In this document: positions 35,257 to 42,642 of the stretch, one piece after another | Numbering within the stretch: the first letter of the stretch is position 1 | Layout: each line of letters opens with the position of its first letter | Source of the DNA: Archaeoglobaceae archaeon | GTDB taxonomy: Archaea; Halobacteriota; Archaeoglobi; Archaeoglobales; Archaeoglobaceae | NCBI GenBank assembly: GCA_027064525.1 | Contig: JAMOPJ010000017.1 | Coordinates: 1-55,378, forward strand | DNA: 55,378 nucleotides | Direction of reading: 5' to 3' | Translations under genes and position numbers: made by a program | Notes under the pieces: model-generated | Told to the model about the DNA's origin: nothing | Databases searched by the model: none | What the model saw: only the letters and a program-made list of their open reading frames with translations

Positions 35257-36113
35257 AACCTCAGTCCCTCCCTCAGCGCGAGGTATATCGAGGAGGCGGT
35301 CAGATCCGCAATGCTACCGGGATTTATGTTTTTGGCCAGTAACTCCTCATCGAAATTTCTTAAAATTTCAACGTTAAGACTGACTTCAAACTCGTTTAAA
35401 ACTTTTTTAGTCCTCTCCCTAACTTTCTCTGCAACCTCAATCCCATGCTTTGCGATTACGAGAGGATCCAAGTGCTCGGAGAGCAGATAGTGGTAGGTAT
35501 AGACGATAGCCAAGTTCACGTCCTCGTGCTCGGTGAAGAAATCTAAAAGAATATCTTTTCCTCTCAAGCTCCTCGGATAGCCTTGCAGAAGCTCCATTGC
35601 AACGATATTCTCCTTTGGGGAGTAAAGCAACCATTCATATAGGTTTAAATTCTCCTCAACGAGCCTGAGTTCGGTTTCCTCCTCCTTCAGGCTGAGTTCT
35701 TCTGCATCCATAACCCTCGCTCCGCTCAATCTGAAAGCTTTAAGAACCGCTAAGGAATCCTCCACACCCGTTTTCTTTAGCGATTCTGTGGCAGCTTTTC
35801 CAATATCCTCCGCTTGCCAACACCTTATGAGTGGAATCAGAAGCATGAAACAGCCGAAGTGAACGTTTTGAGCTCTATGCCACTCCATGGATCTTTCAAC
35901 AGCATCCAGCACGAGTCTTCCTATCGAGTCTTCACCCTTTGCGGTCTTGAGAAATATCGGATATACTGCAGAAGCTGATGCTAGGAAGTGCTCGAACCTC
36001 AGATCTGGGAAGTTGTGCTCCCTATCGACGTTTCCAGCTTTTGGCGTTCCAGAAACTTCAAGTAATAGAGCCAAAATTCCGGCTGTCGACGCATCTTCAG
36101 CACTCTTGAACAT
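35253..36113 (-). CDS. CitG/MdcB-like triphosphoribosyl-dephospho-CoA synthase family protein
   Basis: A 286-residue helical protein of the CitG family (PF01874): EVSGTPKAGNVDREHNFPDL near the start and SIGRLVLDAVERS, then a downstream GSIADLTASSIYLALREGL. CitG makes the citrate/malonate lyase prosthetic-group precursor from ATP and dephospho-CoA, but archaea with this gene lack those lyases, so the archaeal member probably has another substrate. It is coupled to the DUF447 gene downstream. A TATA-like GAATCTATATATTCC lies upstream at 36136-36150. The decayed frame at 36148-36291 lies just upstream. Confidence 0.78.
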   Translation of the reverse strand: MFKSAEDASTAGILALLLEVSGTPKAGNVDREHNFPDLRFEHFLASASAVYPIFLKTAKGEDSIGRLVLDAVERSMEWHRAQNVHFGCFMLLIPLIRCWQAEDIGKAATESLKKTGVEDSLAVLKAFRLSGARVMDAEELSLKEEETELRLVEENLNLYEWLLYSPKENIVAMELLQGYPRSLRGKDILLDFFTEHEDVNLAIVYTYHYLLSEHLDPLVIAKHGIEVAEKVRERTKKVLNEFEVSLNVEILRNFDEELLAKNINPGSIADLTASSIYLALREGLRF

Positions 36114-36507
36114 TGATGATGGTATTGGTCATTGGGAATATATAGATTCAGAATCTCATACCATCCCCAGCTTTTAGTCTCTCAAGCAATCTAACTCCGA
36201 ATGGATAATGATGTATTAATATCCTGATACTTCAGCCGAAGAGTTCCCACCTTTGGAGATACTTCAATGAATCCTGAAAACGCAAAACTTTCGGCGCACG
36301 ACTTGTTTCTATAATCTTATCTTTTCGATCTTCCTCTTCCCAAAAACTCGTAAAGGTTCGGTCGTCTCAAACGATCGATTGGCGAAAACCGATCTTACAT
36401 TTTTAATTTAGAAGGTCTATGATGATGACATTCGATCGATCAATAATATTTATTTGTAATTTATAAATACAGGAATTCTTATATATAATGGAAGTCAAAA
36501 TGCAAAA
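36114..36507. other. intergenic region with a decayed frame and promoters
   Basis: The left end carries the leftward promoter of the CitG-like gene (about 36136-36150). On the same strand at about 36148-36291 is a short coding-like frame interrupted by one stop, ending FGVRLLERLKAGDGMRF, probably the remnant of a lost gene. The right third is AT-rich and contains the rightward TATA box near 36479-36487. Nothing else was recognised. Confidence 0.35.
36479..36487 (+). promoter_or_regulatory. TATA box of the RiPP-like operon
   Basis: TTATATATA is centred about 25 bases before ATG 36508, so the transcript should start at or next to the start codon (leaderless). A further TTATAAATAC at 36461-36470 could serve a longer leader. 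Confidence 0.5.
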
Positions 36508-37248
36508 ATGGAGTGGCTCGTTGAAGAAACCGAGAAGTTGAAGGGGATAATTGCCAAGGATGAAAAGCTCATGAGAGTGCTGAGCGAAAAGATCGACAAC
36601 CTCTTAAAGGAATATGGTGTTAAGCTGAAGGATAACGAAACGTTCGTTTTCGTTCCACGAGTATTTAGAGCCGTTAGGAAGGAGATGGACGAGATTCAGG
36701 TTAAGGCTATCGAAAGTATGCTCGAACTAATTGAGAGGAGCGGGATCGAAGAGAAGATCGTCAAGATCAGATGTCTGCCCGAGTGCGGAATACCCGATCC
36801 CAACCATCTGCGTATCCTCGAAAGCCTCAGAATTAAGGATGAAGAGATTAGAGAAGGAGATATCGCGAAACAGATAGTTTCGAACAAAAAGCTGATGATG
36901 GAGTTGAGCAACGCTATTTTTGGAGCTCTCGAGGAGAGGGGTATCAGATTCAGAGGATCCACGGGTTGTGTTTTCGTTCCCTATGTCTTCGAAAAGCCCG
37001 TTTTTGCCCAGAGGATTCGATTGAAAGGATCGACGTTTTCTCCCGAAATCCTGACATTCGCTCCCGAAATAATTGAATCTAAATCCATGGATCGTAGGAT
37101 CGTTCTTAAACCTTTACCCGGCATAATAGTAAATCCACCGTGGGGCGAAATCCCCGGAGTAATAATACCGCCAAGAATTCCTCTCGTTGGAATTCCAGCC
37201 CCAGAATTTCTCTTAGCTCTCGATAGACTGAGGGAATCTTACTTTTAA
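36508..37248 (+). CDS. candidate RiPP precursor-like protein with two NHLP-leader-like repeats
   Basis: 246 residues, no signal peptide or membrane segment. Residues 21-53 (LMRVLSEKIDNLLKEYGVKL then FVFVPRVF) and 129-161 (LMMELSNAIFGALEERGIRF then VFVPYVF) are repeats of one module with about 14 of 33 identities. Each resembles nitrile-hydratase-like leader peptides: a helix, a Gly, then a beta strand. Residues 200-246 are rich in Pro, Ile and Gly (PPWGEIPGVIIPPRIPLVGI). Cysteines are at 89, 93 and 154. The next gene, six bases downstream, encodes a PqqD-radical SAM-SPASM protein, the usual partner of a peptide substrate. That this protein is the substrate is inference; it is large for a precursor and could instead be a scaffold or a modified protein. 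Confidence 0.6.
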   Translation: MEWLVEETEKLKGIIAKDEKLMRVLSEKIDNLLKEYGVKLKDNETFVFVPRVFRAVRKEMDEIQVKAIESMLELIERSGIEEKIVKIRCLPECGIPDPNHLRILESLRIKDEEIREGDIAKQIVSNKKLMMELSNAIFGALEERGIRFRGSTGCVFVPYVFEKPVFAQRIRLKGSTFSPEILTFAPEIIESKSMDRRIVLKPLPGIIVNPPWGEIPGVIIPPRIPLVGIPAPEFLLALDRLRESYF

Positions 37249-37254
37249 ATTTTT

Positions 37255-37845
37255 ATGAGGCCAAATCTCAGCGATCTGCACGTAAGGGATATCGGGGAGG
37301 GTTACTTCCTAATCCTCGATCCAGATGTGCCTACGTGGACTGTTGTCAATCGAGATGGGCTCGAAATAATCGAGCTATGCGATGGAAAAAAGACGGTTGA
37401 GAAAATCTCGGAGATAATATCCAAGAGGTATGGAATAGATGCCTACGAAATCGTTCTCTCCTTTCTCGAATCGCTCGAAAAGCTTGGATTTTTTAAATCT
37501 TCGAGAAAAATCGAGCTCAACGAGTTCAGAGGTGTTGCAATCGAAGTCACCAAGAAATGCAACCTGTCGTGCGTTCACTGCTACCTATCTGCTGGACAAG
37601 GTTTCGAGCCGGAGTTCGAGCAAATTTGCTATTTGCTCGATGAAGTGAAGAGATTTGGCGGAAATTCCGTGGCAGTAGGTGGTGGAGAACCGCTGGTAAG
37701 GAAGGACTGGATGGATATCTTAGAATACGCCCTCTCACTCGACTTGCTCGTGGTTATCGGGACGAACGGCACCAGAATAAAAGAAGATACGGCGAAACGA
37801 CTATCGGAGATGCCCGTGAAGGTTCAGATCAGCTTGGACGGTTGA
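37255..37845 (+). CDS. PqqD-like domain plus radical SAM, N-terminal part of a split peptide maturase
   Basis: Residues 1-82 are a PqqD-like recognition domain (WTVVNRDGLEIIELCDGKKT), which binds leader peptides. Residues 92-196 begin a radical SAM barrel with C-x3-C-x2-C at C102, C106, C109 (KKCNLSCVHCY), the glycine-rich VAVGGGEPLVR and VIGTNGTRI. The frame ends with VQISLDG then TGA, in the middle of the conserved SLDG-x-x-E-x-H motif, and continues in the -1 frame from TTG 37842. Together the halves would be a 435-residue enzyme of normal length. The enzyme would cleave S-adenosylmethionine to modify a peptide. Whether the break is mutation, sequencing error or programmed is not known. 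Confidence 0.75.
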   Translation: MRPNLSDLHVRDIGEGYFLILDPDVPTWTVVNRDGLEIIELCDGKKTVEKISEIISKRYGIDAYEIVLSFLESLEKLGFFKSSRKIELNEFRGVAIEVTKKCNLSCVHCYLSAGQGFEPEFEQICYLLDEVKRFGGNSVAVGGGEPLVRKDWMDILEYALSLDLLVVIGTNGTRIKEDTAKRLSEMPVKVQISLDG

Positions 37846-38561
37846 ACGAGGAGACCCACGACCTCATAAGGGGGAAGGGTAGCTTTAAGCTTGCTATGAG
37901 GGGACTTCAAGCTCTTTTGCGATACGACTGCGACGTTCTTTTGTCCTTTACGCCGATGAAGCCGAACCTACATGAAGTTCCGGATATCATCGATTTCGCT
38001 GTGAAAAATGAGATACCCGTGATTCAATTCCCTCCACTCGCATATGCCGGAAGGGCGAAGGAGAACTGGGAAAAGCTCGCTCTCTCCACTGAGGAGAGAT
38101 TATGGTTCTGGAAGATCGTGGAGAGCAGATCGAACGAACTCGATCTTTTAGCGGACTGCTTCTCGATAGATATAAACAGAAGGAGACCGTTCAAATGCTC
38201 CATAGGCTCTCTGCCGAGGATAGATCCGAAGGGAAACGTTTATCCGTGTCAGTGTTTTCATTCAGGCTACATACTCGGAAACGCATACGAAGACGGACTG
38301 TCCAAAATCCTGAACAAACTTAAGGATGTCCAGTTGGAGGTCTTTCAAAGGATCGAGAGGATCCCGGAGTGCGCCAACTGCCATTGGAAGAACTACTGCG
38401 GAGGCGGATGTGCCGGTAGTGCTTTTAACAAGAACGGAACGATATTCAAACCCGAATCGTGTGAAGTCAGGAGGATTTGGATAGAAATGAAATTCGATGA
38501 AATCGTTAGAAGTATTTTGGGATCAGACTGCCAGAGTTCATCACATCTCAGCCAAGGCTGA
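37842..38561 (+). CDS. SPASM-domain C-terminal part of the split radical SAM peptide maturase
   Basis: Continues the enzyme in the -1 frame; its TTG start overlaps the TGA stop of the first half (GTTGA), so coupled re-initiation is possible. It opens with NEETHDLIRGKGSF, the expected next segment of the barrel. The SPASM domain is complete: C119-x11-G-x4-C136, C138, then C177-x2-C180-x5-C186-x3-C190 and C207, which ligate two auxiliary 4Fe-4S clusters. This is the layout of sactisynthase- and QhpD-type maturases. Its last 45 bases overlap, on the other strand, a C/D box sRNA, which may explain the low-complexity Ser-rich tail. Confidence 0.75.
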   Translation: MNEETHDLIRGKGSFKLAMRGLQALLRYDCDVLLSFTPMKPNLHEVPDIIDFAVKNEIPVIQFPPLAYAGRAKENWEKLALSTEERLWFWKIVESRSNELDLLADCFSIDINRRRPFKCSIGSLPRIDPKGNVYPCQCFHSGYILGNAYEDGLSKILNKLKDVQLEVFQRIERIPECANCHWKNYCGGGCAGSAFNKNGTIFKPESCEVRRIWIEMKFDEIVRSILGSDCQSSSHLSQG

Positions 38562-38576
38562 ATTCATCATCTCCCT
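38517..38576 (-). ncRNA. box C/D guide sRNA (second of tandem pair)
   Basis: Read on the complement, all elements are present in order: box C ATGATGA (38564-38570), a 12-base guide, D' CTGA (38548-38551), a 4-base spacer, C' TGATGA (38538-38543), an 11-base guide, D CTGA (38523-38526). Flanks GGGA and TCCC can form the terminal stem. A TATA box (TTTTTAAAT, complement of 38598-38606) is at the right distance for a start near 38576. Such RNAs bind L7Ae, Nop5 and fibrillarin to guide 2'-O-methylation. Guides are ATTCAGCCTTGG (D') and ACTCTGGCAGT (D); I could not assign targets without rRNA sequence. Confidence 0.85.
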
Positions 38577-38605
38577 AAGGTGATGGGTGAAGGAGAATTT
38601 AAAAA

Positions 38606-38665
38606 CTGCGCTCAGACCGTCAGTCGTTCATCACTTCTCAGCACCCGCGCCAATCATCATCGGCA
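38606..38665 (-). ncRNA. box C/D guide sRNA (first of tandem pair)
   Basis: On the complement: box C ATGATGA (38654-38660), 12-base guide TTGGCGCGGGTG, D' CTGA (38638-38641), spacer GAAG, C' TGATGA (38628-38633), 12-base guide ACGACTGACGGT, D CTGA (38612-38615). This is an ideal symmetric archaeal sRNA with the usual 12-base guides. A TATA-like GTTTAATAG (complement of 38687-38695) sits about 26 bases before the predicted 5' end. It shares the D'-C' core layout (CTGAGAxGTGATGAAC) with its neighbour, suggesting tandem duplication with changed guides. Confidence 0.87.
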
Positions 38666-38735
38666 TTAGCTTATAATGCTTGCTAGCTATTAAACGTTTT
38701 GTCGAATTTTTAAAGCTTGGGGATATATTCTAATC

Positions 38736-38822
38736 ATGCTCCTCGCAGTCTACGGAACGCTGAGGAAAGGTGGCGGAGCTAACATCATGCTGAAGCTTAT
38801 GAACGCGAGATGGATCTCCTGA
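38736..38822 (+). pseudogene. gamma-glutamylcyclotransferase-like (AIG2/YtfP) gene remnant
   Basis: The frame starts MLLAVYGTLRKGGGAN, the signature start of GGCT-like proteins, preceded by a TATA-like GGGATATATTC. It then meets a stop after 28 codons, whereas the family is about 110-150 residues. Downstream, coding-like pieces appear in other frames (LLKDCELVRCG; SVIVMIDSVAPLKS) up to about 38945. This fits a gene disrupted by deletions and frameshifts. Confidence 0.5.
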
Positions 38823-38975
38823 AGGACTGCGAGCTTGTGAGATGCGGGGATTGGGTTGAGCATATAGCAGGAAAGTGTAATTGTTATGATCGATAGCGTG
38901 GCACCACTCAAATCGATTCCATTATGCGCTCCTTAACCTTGTTATAGCTTTTTATATCGTTAAAATTTCCGTATC

Positions 38976-39185
38976 TTACCTTGATCCGTTTCGTAATCTC
39001 GACAACCCTCGGATCTGCGAGTGAAAACTCTTACAGAATTCACGCTTGAAAACCCTGAAATGGTAAAATAGGACGTTTACCTTCCCGCAATTCGGACACC
39101 TAACAATGAATGCAGGATAAACGTTCGATCCGCGTTTAAAGAATATCACTCCGACACTTGAGATCATATCCTTAAGAATCCTCAA
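38976..39185 (-). CDS. possible small zinc-ribbon protein or remnant
   Basis: A 69-residue frame from TTG 39185 with one CPNCGK knuckle and a later lone Cys (REFCKSF), so the second metal knuckle is incomplete. A full zinc ribbon would need another Cys pair, and the C-terminal tail (GLSRLRNGSR) looks out of frame. It may be a truncated zinc-ribbon protein. Convincing ribosome-binding site and promoter are lacking. Confidence 0.3.
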   Translation of the reverse strand: MRILKDMISSVGVIFFKRGSNVYPAFIVRCPNCGKVNVLFYHFRVFKREFCKSFHSQIRGLSRLRNGSR

Positions 39186-39275
39186 AAAGATTGTTAATAA
39201 CGTTGATGCCGTTGGGAGATCTACATATGCGTTATAAAAGAAAAAATTATATCTTTAATGACAAACGCAACTTGT

Positions 39276-40709
39276 ATGAGAACTTTAACCATGATCAGCT
39301 TTATAATATTAACCATACTTTTGACTTATCCTTGCGGGGCCGGTTACATCACGGTAAACACCAGTGTCGATCTTAAGGACGTATCTACGTTAAACTGTTC
39401 TTTTATAATTAAAAACGATTATCGGAAGAATATCCTTATAACTGGTATCGGCTTTAAGATTTCCGACAGAAATGGGTATGGATTTGAAATGGAGTCCAAT
39501 ATGAGCACTTCCAAACGTATCGATCTTAACGAATCTGTAACGTTTCGTTATAACATTCCTCTTACTAAAGGTGACCCTTTGGAGAAATTCATACGTAAAG
39601 GTTATATGGATCTCCTAGTTAGGGGTGAGGTTCGTGCGGTAATTGATAACGAATCTGTTGTTATACCGTTCAAAGCGTCTAAAACTGTTCATCTCAAGAT
39701 GAACGAGATCATGCGAGCGGTACGTCCAAGCATCGAAGATATAGATGTAAAGGTGAGCAGATACAACAACCAGAGAATATTTGTATATATAAATGTAAGT
39801 GTTAAAAATCCCAATCCCGTGGCTATGGAGAACGACTACGGTTACAGACTGTGGTTGTATCGTGATGGTGGTTGGGTTCTCTGCTACGGTTCCGGGGGAT
39901 TCAACACGATCGAACCAAATGAAACGTGCGTGATCTCTCATAGGTATGAACTATCGAATAGAAATCTGCTCCCATACCTTATGAACAAGAGCCGCGTCAA
40001 AATAAAGATAGCTGGATCAATGTTCATGTATTTCAAGGAAGGTAGTTTTTATCCCATATATTTTGAACTACCTTTTGAAAAAGTTTTTGTGGTGAATGTG
40101 TCGGATATAACGGGAGAGAAAAAGACAGATGTCACTCATACGATGCATACACCCGTAAGTCAAAAGGCGAGAGTCTATTACAAGTTGTATCGGGATAATA
40201 AAACGGGATTTAAAATCGCTTATCCCGGTGATTGGGATATAATCTTCCCAGAAGTAAGTAATATAAGCTATTATAACTTCACGTTTGGAGAAATCGAAAG
40301 CTGTGTGATGTTCAAAGATCGACGAACGCCAGCGTGTGTTTTGGTAATAGTTTCAGCTGGTCGGTGTAGTTTGGACGAAATCAGAGAGGTGTTGCTTAAA
40401 AATCTCAAAAAATTTGCGATCGTTGTAGATTGTAGAGATACAGTTATCGACGACAAACGAGGGTTCGAAGTCATCTATAAAAGACCGTTTGGTGTTCCAG
40501 TAAAGCAAAAACTGGTTGTGTTGGTCTCTGACGGCAGATACTATATGATACAATGTTCGGTTTCGGAGGAACTTTACGATGAATACGAGAACACTTTCGA
40601 CGAAATCGTAAGTTCCTTTAGTTTGTCGAATAAAACGCCCGGTTTCGAACTAATTTCTGTAATTCTTGGAGTATCGGTGGGATACATCCTGAGAAAGAGA
40701 AGTATCTAG
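39276..40709 (+). CDS. secreted surface protein with PGF-CTERM anchor
   Basis: About 477 residues. It starts with a signal peptide (MRTLTMISFIILTILLTYPC) and has many Asn-x-Ser/Thr sequons in the extracellular part, consistent with N-glycosylation. Two beta-rich regions are followed at about 320-455 by a PsbP/DUF1795-like domain (FKIAYPGDWDI ... FDEIVSSFSL). The end is TPGFELISVILGVSVGYILR then KRS, a PGF-CTERM sorting signal. ATG 39276 is preferred over ATG 39258 because a TATA-like AATTATATC at 39245-39253 is centred about 26 bases upstream. Role on the cell surface unknown. Confidence 0.75.
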   Translation: MRTLTMISFIILTILLTYPCGAGYITVNTSVDLKDVSTLNCSFIIKNDYRKNILITGIGFKISDRNGYGFEMESNMSTSKRIDLNESVTFRYNIPLTKGDPLEKFIRKGYMDLLVRGEVRAVIDNESVVIPFKASKTVHLKMNEIMRAVRPSIEDIDVKVSRYNNQRIFVYINVSVKNPNPVAMENDYGYRLWLYRDGGWVLCYGSGGFNTIEPNETCVISHRYELSNRNLLPYLMNKSRVKIKIAGSMFMYFKEGSFYPIYFELPFEKVFVVNVSDITGEKKTDVTHTMHTPVSQKARVYYKLYRDNKTGFKIAYPGDWDIIFPEVSNISYYNFTFGEIESCVMFKDRRTPACVLVIVSAGRCSLDEIREVLLKNLKKFAIVVDCRDTVIDDKRGFEVIYKRPFGVPVKQKLVVLVSDGRYYMIQCSVSEELYDEYENTFDEIVSSFSLSNKTPGFELISVILGVSVGYILRKRSI

Positions 40710-40764
40710 CTCAACACTACACCGATGGCAAAATCATTTATTACCATCTTGGCAACCCTAAAAC

Positions 40765-41679
40765 ATGGTTAACGTTGAGGAGTTCGTTCAGAAGGCGATA
40801 GAGGAGATTAGGGAGAAAGTTAAAGATGGAAAAGCCATAATAGCTCTATCGGGTGGTGTAGACAGCTCTGTTTGTGCTGTTCTGGCCTACAAAGCGATAG
40901 GGGACAGACTCATCCCTGTTTTCGTTGACACTGGCTTGATGAGAGAAGGAGAGCCAGAGAGAATCAAGGAGATCTTTGGACACATGGGTTTGGTCTTCAT
41001 AGATGCGAGAGAGGAGTTCTTCAAAGCTCTGAAAGGTGTTGTGGATCCAGAGCAGAAGAGAAAGATAATAGGAGAGCTCTTCGTCAGGATATTCGAGAAG
41101 GTTGCCGAAGAGCGTGGGGCAGAATACCTTATTCAGGGAACCATATATCCAGATATAATCGAAAGCCAAGGAGGAATTAAGAGTCATCACAACGTTGGGG
41201 GGTTCCCAACGAAGTATAAGTTCAAAGATGTGATCGAACCTCTTAGGGAACTTTATAAGGATGAGGTCAGGGAAGTTGCCAGATATCTCGGCTTGCCGGA
41301 GGAGATATGCGAGAGAATGCCATTTCCCGGGCCGGGCTTGGCTGTAAGAATAGTCGGTGAGGTAACTCCGGAGAAAGTCGAGATCGTTAGAAAAGCTACG
41401 AAGATCGTTGAAGAGGAGCTGAAAGATTATAAGAAGTGGCAAGCTTTTGCTGCGCTAGTAGGTAAGGCAACTGGGGTTAAGGGAGATGTAAGAGTTTACG
41501 GCTACATAATTGCGATCAGAGCTGTTGATTCGAGAGATGGGATGACGGCCGATGTGCTTGAGATCGACTACGATAAGCTGAGGAAGATAACTCTGAGGAT
41601 AACTTCGGAGATTCCTGAAGTTACGAGGGTCGTTTACGATCTCACGCCAAAACCTCCGGCGACGATAGAATTCGAATGA
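40765..41679 (+). CDS. guaAB: GMP synthase subunit B (ATP pyrophosphatase)
   Basis: A 304-residue ATP-pyrophosphatase half of GMP synthase: PP-loop [16 protein letters not shown], the KSHHNVGG segment and [10 protein letters not shown] in the dimerisation domain, ending in IEFE. It converts XMP to GMP with ammonia from a separate glutaminase subunit, as usual in archaea; the glutaminase gene is not adjacent. ATG 40765 has no strong Shine-Dalgarno, so the mRNA is probably leaderless. Confidence 0.95.
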   Translation: MVNVEEFVQKAIEEIREKVKDGKAIIALSGGVDSSVCAVLAYKAIGDRLIPVFVDTGLMREGEPERIKEIFGHMGLVFIDAREEFFKALKGVVDPEQKRKIIGELFVRIFEKVAEERGAEYLIQGTIYPDIIESQGGIKSHHNVGGFPTKYKFKDVIEPLRELYKDEVREVARYLGLPEEICERMPFPGPGLAVRIVGEVTPEKVEIVRKATKIVEEELKDYKKWQAFAALVGKATGVKGDVRVYGYIIAIRAVDSRDGMTADVLEIDYDKLRKITLRITSEIPEVTRVVYDLTPKPPATIEFE

Positions 41680-41708
41680 TTTTTTAACACTCCTTCTAAC
41701 TTCATCAC

Positions 41709-42311
41709 GTGAAAATCGTCGTCTCAGCTTCGAGTTTTGCAGATGTTGTTGCGGCGATGAGCGTAGCCGACATCATAGAGCTTAGGCTTGACTTATTCTC
41801 CACGTTTCCCGATGAGAACAAGCTTAAAGGCATAGGAAAGCCTATAATAGTAACGATTCGAAGGAAAAGGGAAGGTGGGAAGTATTCTGGAGATGAGGAT
41901 CGAAGGTTGAAGACTTTGGCGAAGTATTCTGTCTATGCCGATTACGTCGATTTGGAAAACGATGTTCCAGATGAGTGGTTCAAAGTTATGAGGTGCAAGA
42001 TAATCGAATCATACCACAACTTCAAAGAGACGCCAAGTTATGAATACCTTAAAGATCTCGTGGAAGCTAAGAGGGGCGACATATTCAAGATCGCGACAAT
42101 GGGTAAGGATAAGAAGGATGTTCTCACGATCGTAAGGTTGTTGTGTGAATACGACAACTTGGTGGCGTTTCTGATGGGGGAAAAGTTCGCTTGGACAAGG
42201 GTGATGGCTTTATTCTTGGGTTCGCCGTTCATCTACTGCACGGTGAGCAAATCCGTTGCTCCCGGCCAGTTGGAAGCGAGCAAGGTTAAGAAAATTTTAA
42301 TGAATCTTTAG
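41709..42311 (+). CDS. aroD: 3-dehydroquinate dehydratase, type I
   Basis: A 200-residue type I enzyme: ADIIELRLDLF holds the catalytic Glu, ESYHNFKETP the catalytic His, and DIFKIATM the Schiff-base Lys; the C-terminal SVAPGQLEA loop closes the site. It forms 3-dehydroshikimate in the aromatic amino acid pathway. The start is GTG 41709, 29 bases after guaAB. It overlaps the convergent membrane-protein gene by 15 bases. Confidence 0.93.
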   Translation: MKIVVSASSFADVVAAMSVADIIELRLDLFSTFPDENKLKGIGKPIIVTIRRKREGGKYSGDEDRRLKTLAKYSVYADYVDLENDVPDEWFKVMRCKIIESYHNFKETPSYEYLKDLVEAKRGDIFKIATMGKDKKDVLTIVRLLCEYDNLVAFLMGEKFAWTRVMALFLGSPFIYCTVSKSVAPGQLEASKVKKILMNL

Positions 42312-42611
42312 AAATTCGAGTATTGCCGAGTATATTAGATTCATCACGTGAATCCCGTTCATCTCAAGCAGAACGTTGAGGATCGCTCCGATTACTGCTC
42401 CAACTATCAGCGACGACAGAACCCTAACCTTGATTATTATCCCCACGACTATCAGAAAGAGGACGAGCGTTGAAACGGTGCTGATCTGGGAAAGTTGGGC
42501 TTGAGCTTCCGTTAGTGTATGTGAGAGCAGATTGAAAAGCATTGCAATTCCGTTGAAGCCGAATAGAAAGCCAACGACTATTCCGATGGCCATGACCGTT
42601 CTGTCACTCAT
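42297..42611 (-). CDS. small membrane protein of unknown function
   Basis: A 104-residue protein with three hydrophobic segments (VMAIGIVVGFLFGFNGIAML; TLVLFLIVVGIII; LIVGAVIGAILNVLL) and short polar loops. It lies 31 bases downstream of the Gate-domain gene on the same strand and may be its partner, but no family is recognised. Confidence 0.65.
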   Translation of the reverse strand: MSDRTVMAIGIVVGFLFGFNGIAMLFNLLSHTLTEAQAQLSQISTVSTLVLFLIVVGIIIKVRVLSSLIVGAVIGAILNVLLEMNGIHVMNLIYSAILEFLKIH

Positions 42612-42642
42612 AAGTTATCGTTGAACACTCAAGATATAAATT

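Noticed and set aside
36420-36470. Box C-like ATGATGATGA in the 36114-36507 spacer
   Set aside because: No CTGA follows at guide distance, so it is not a C/D sRNA.
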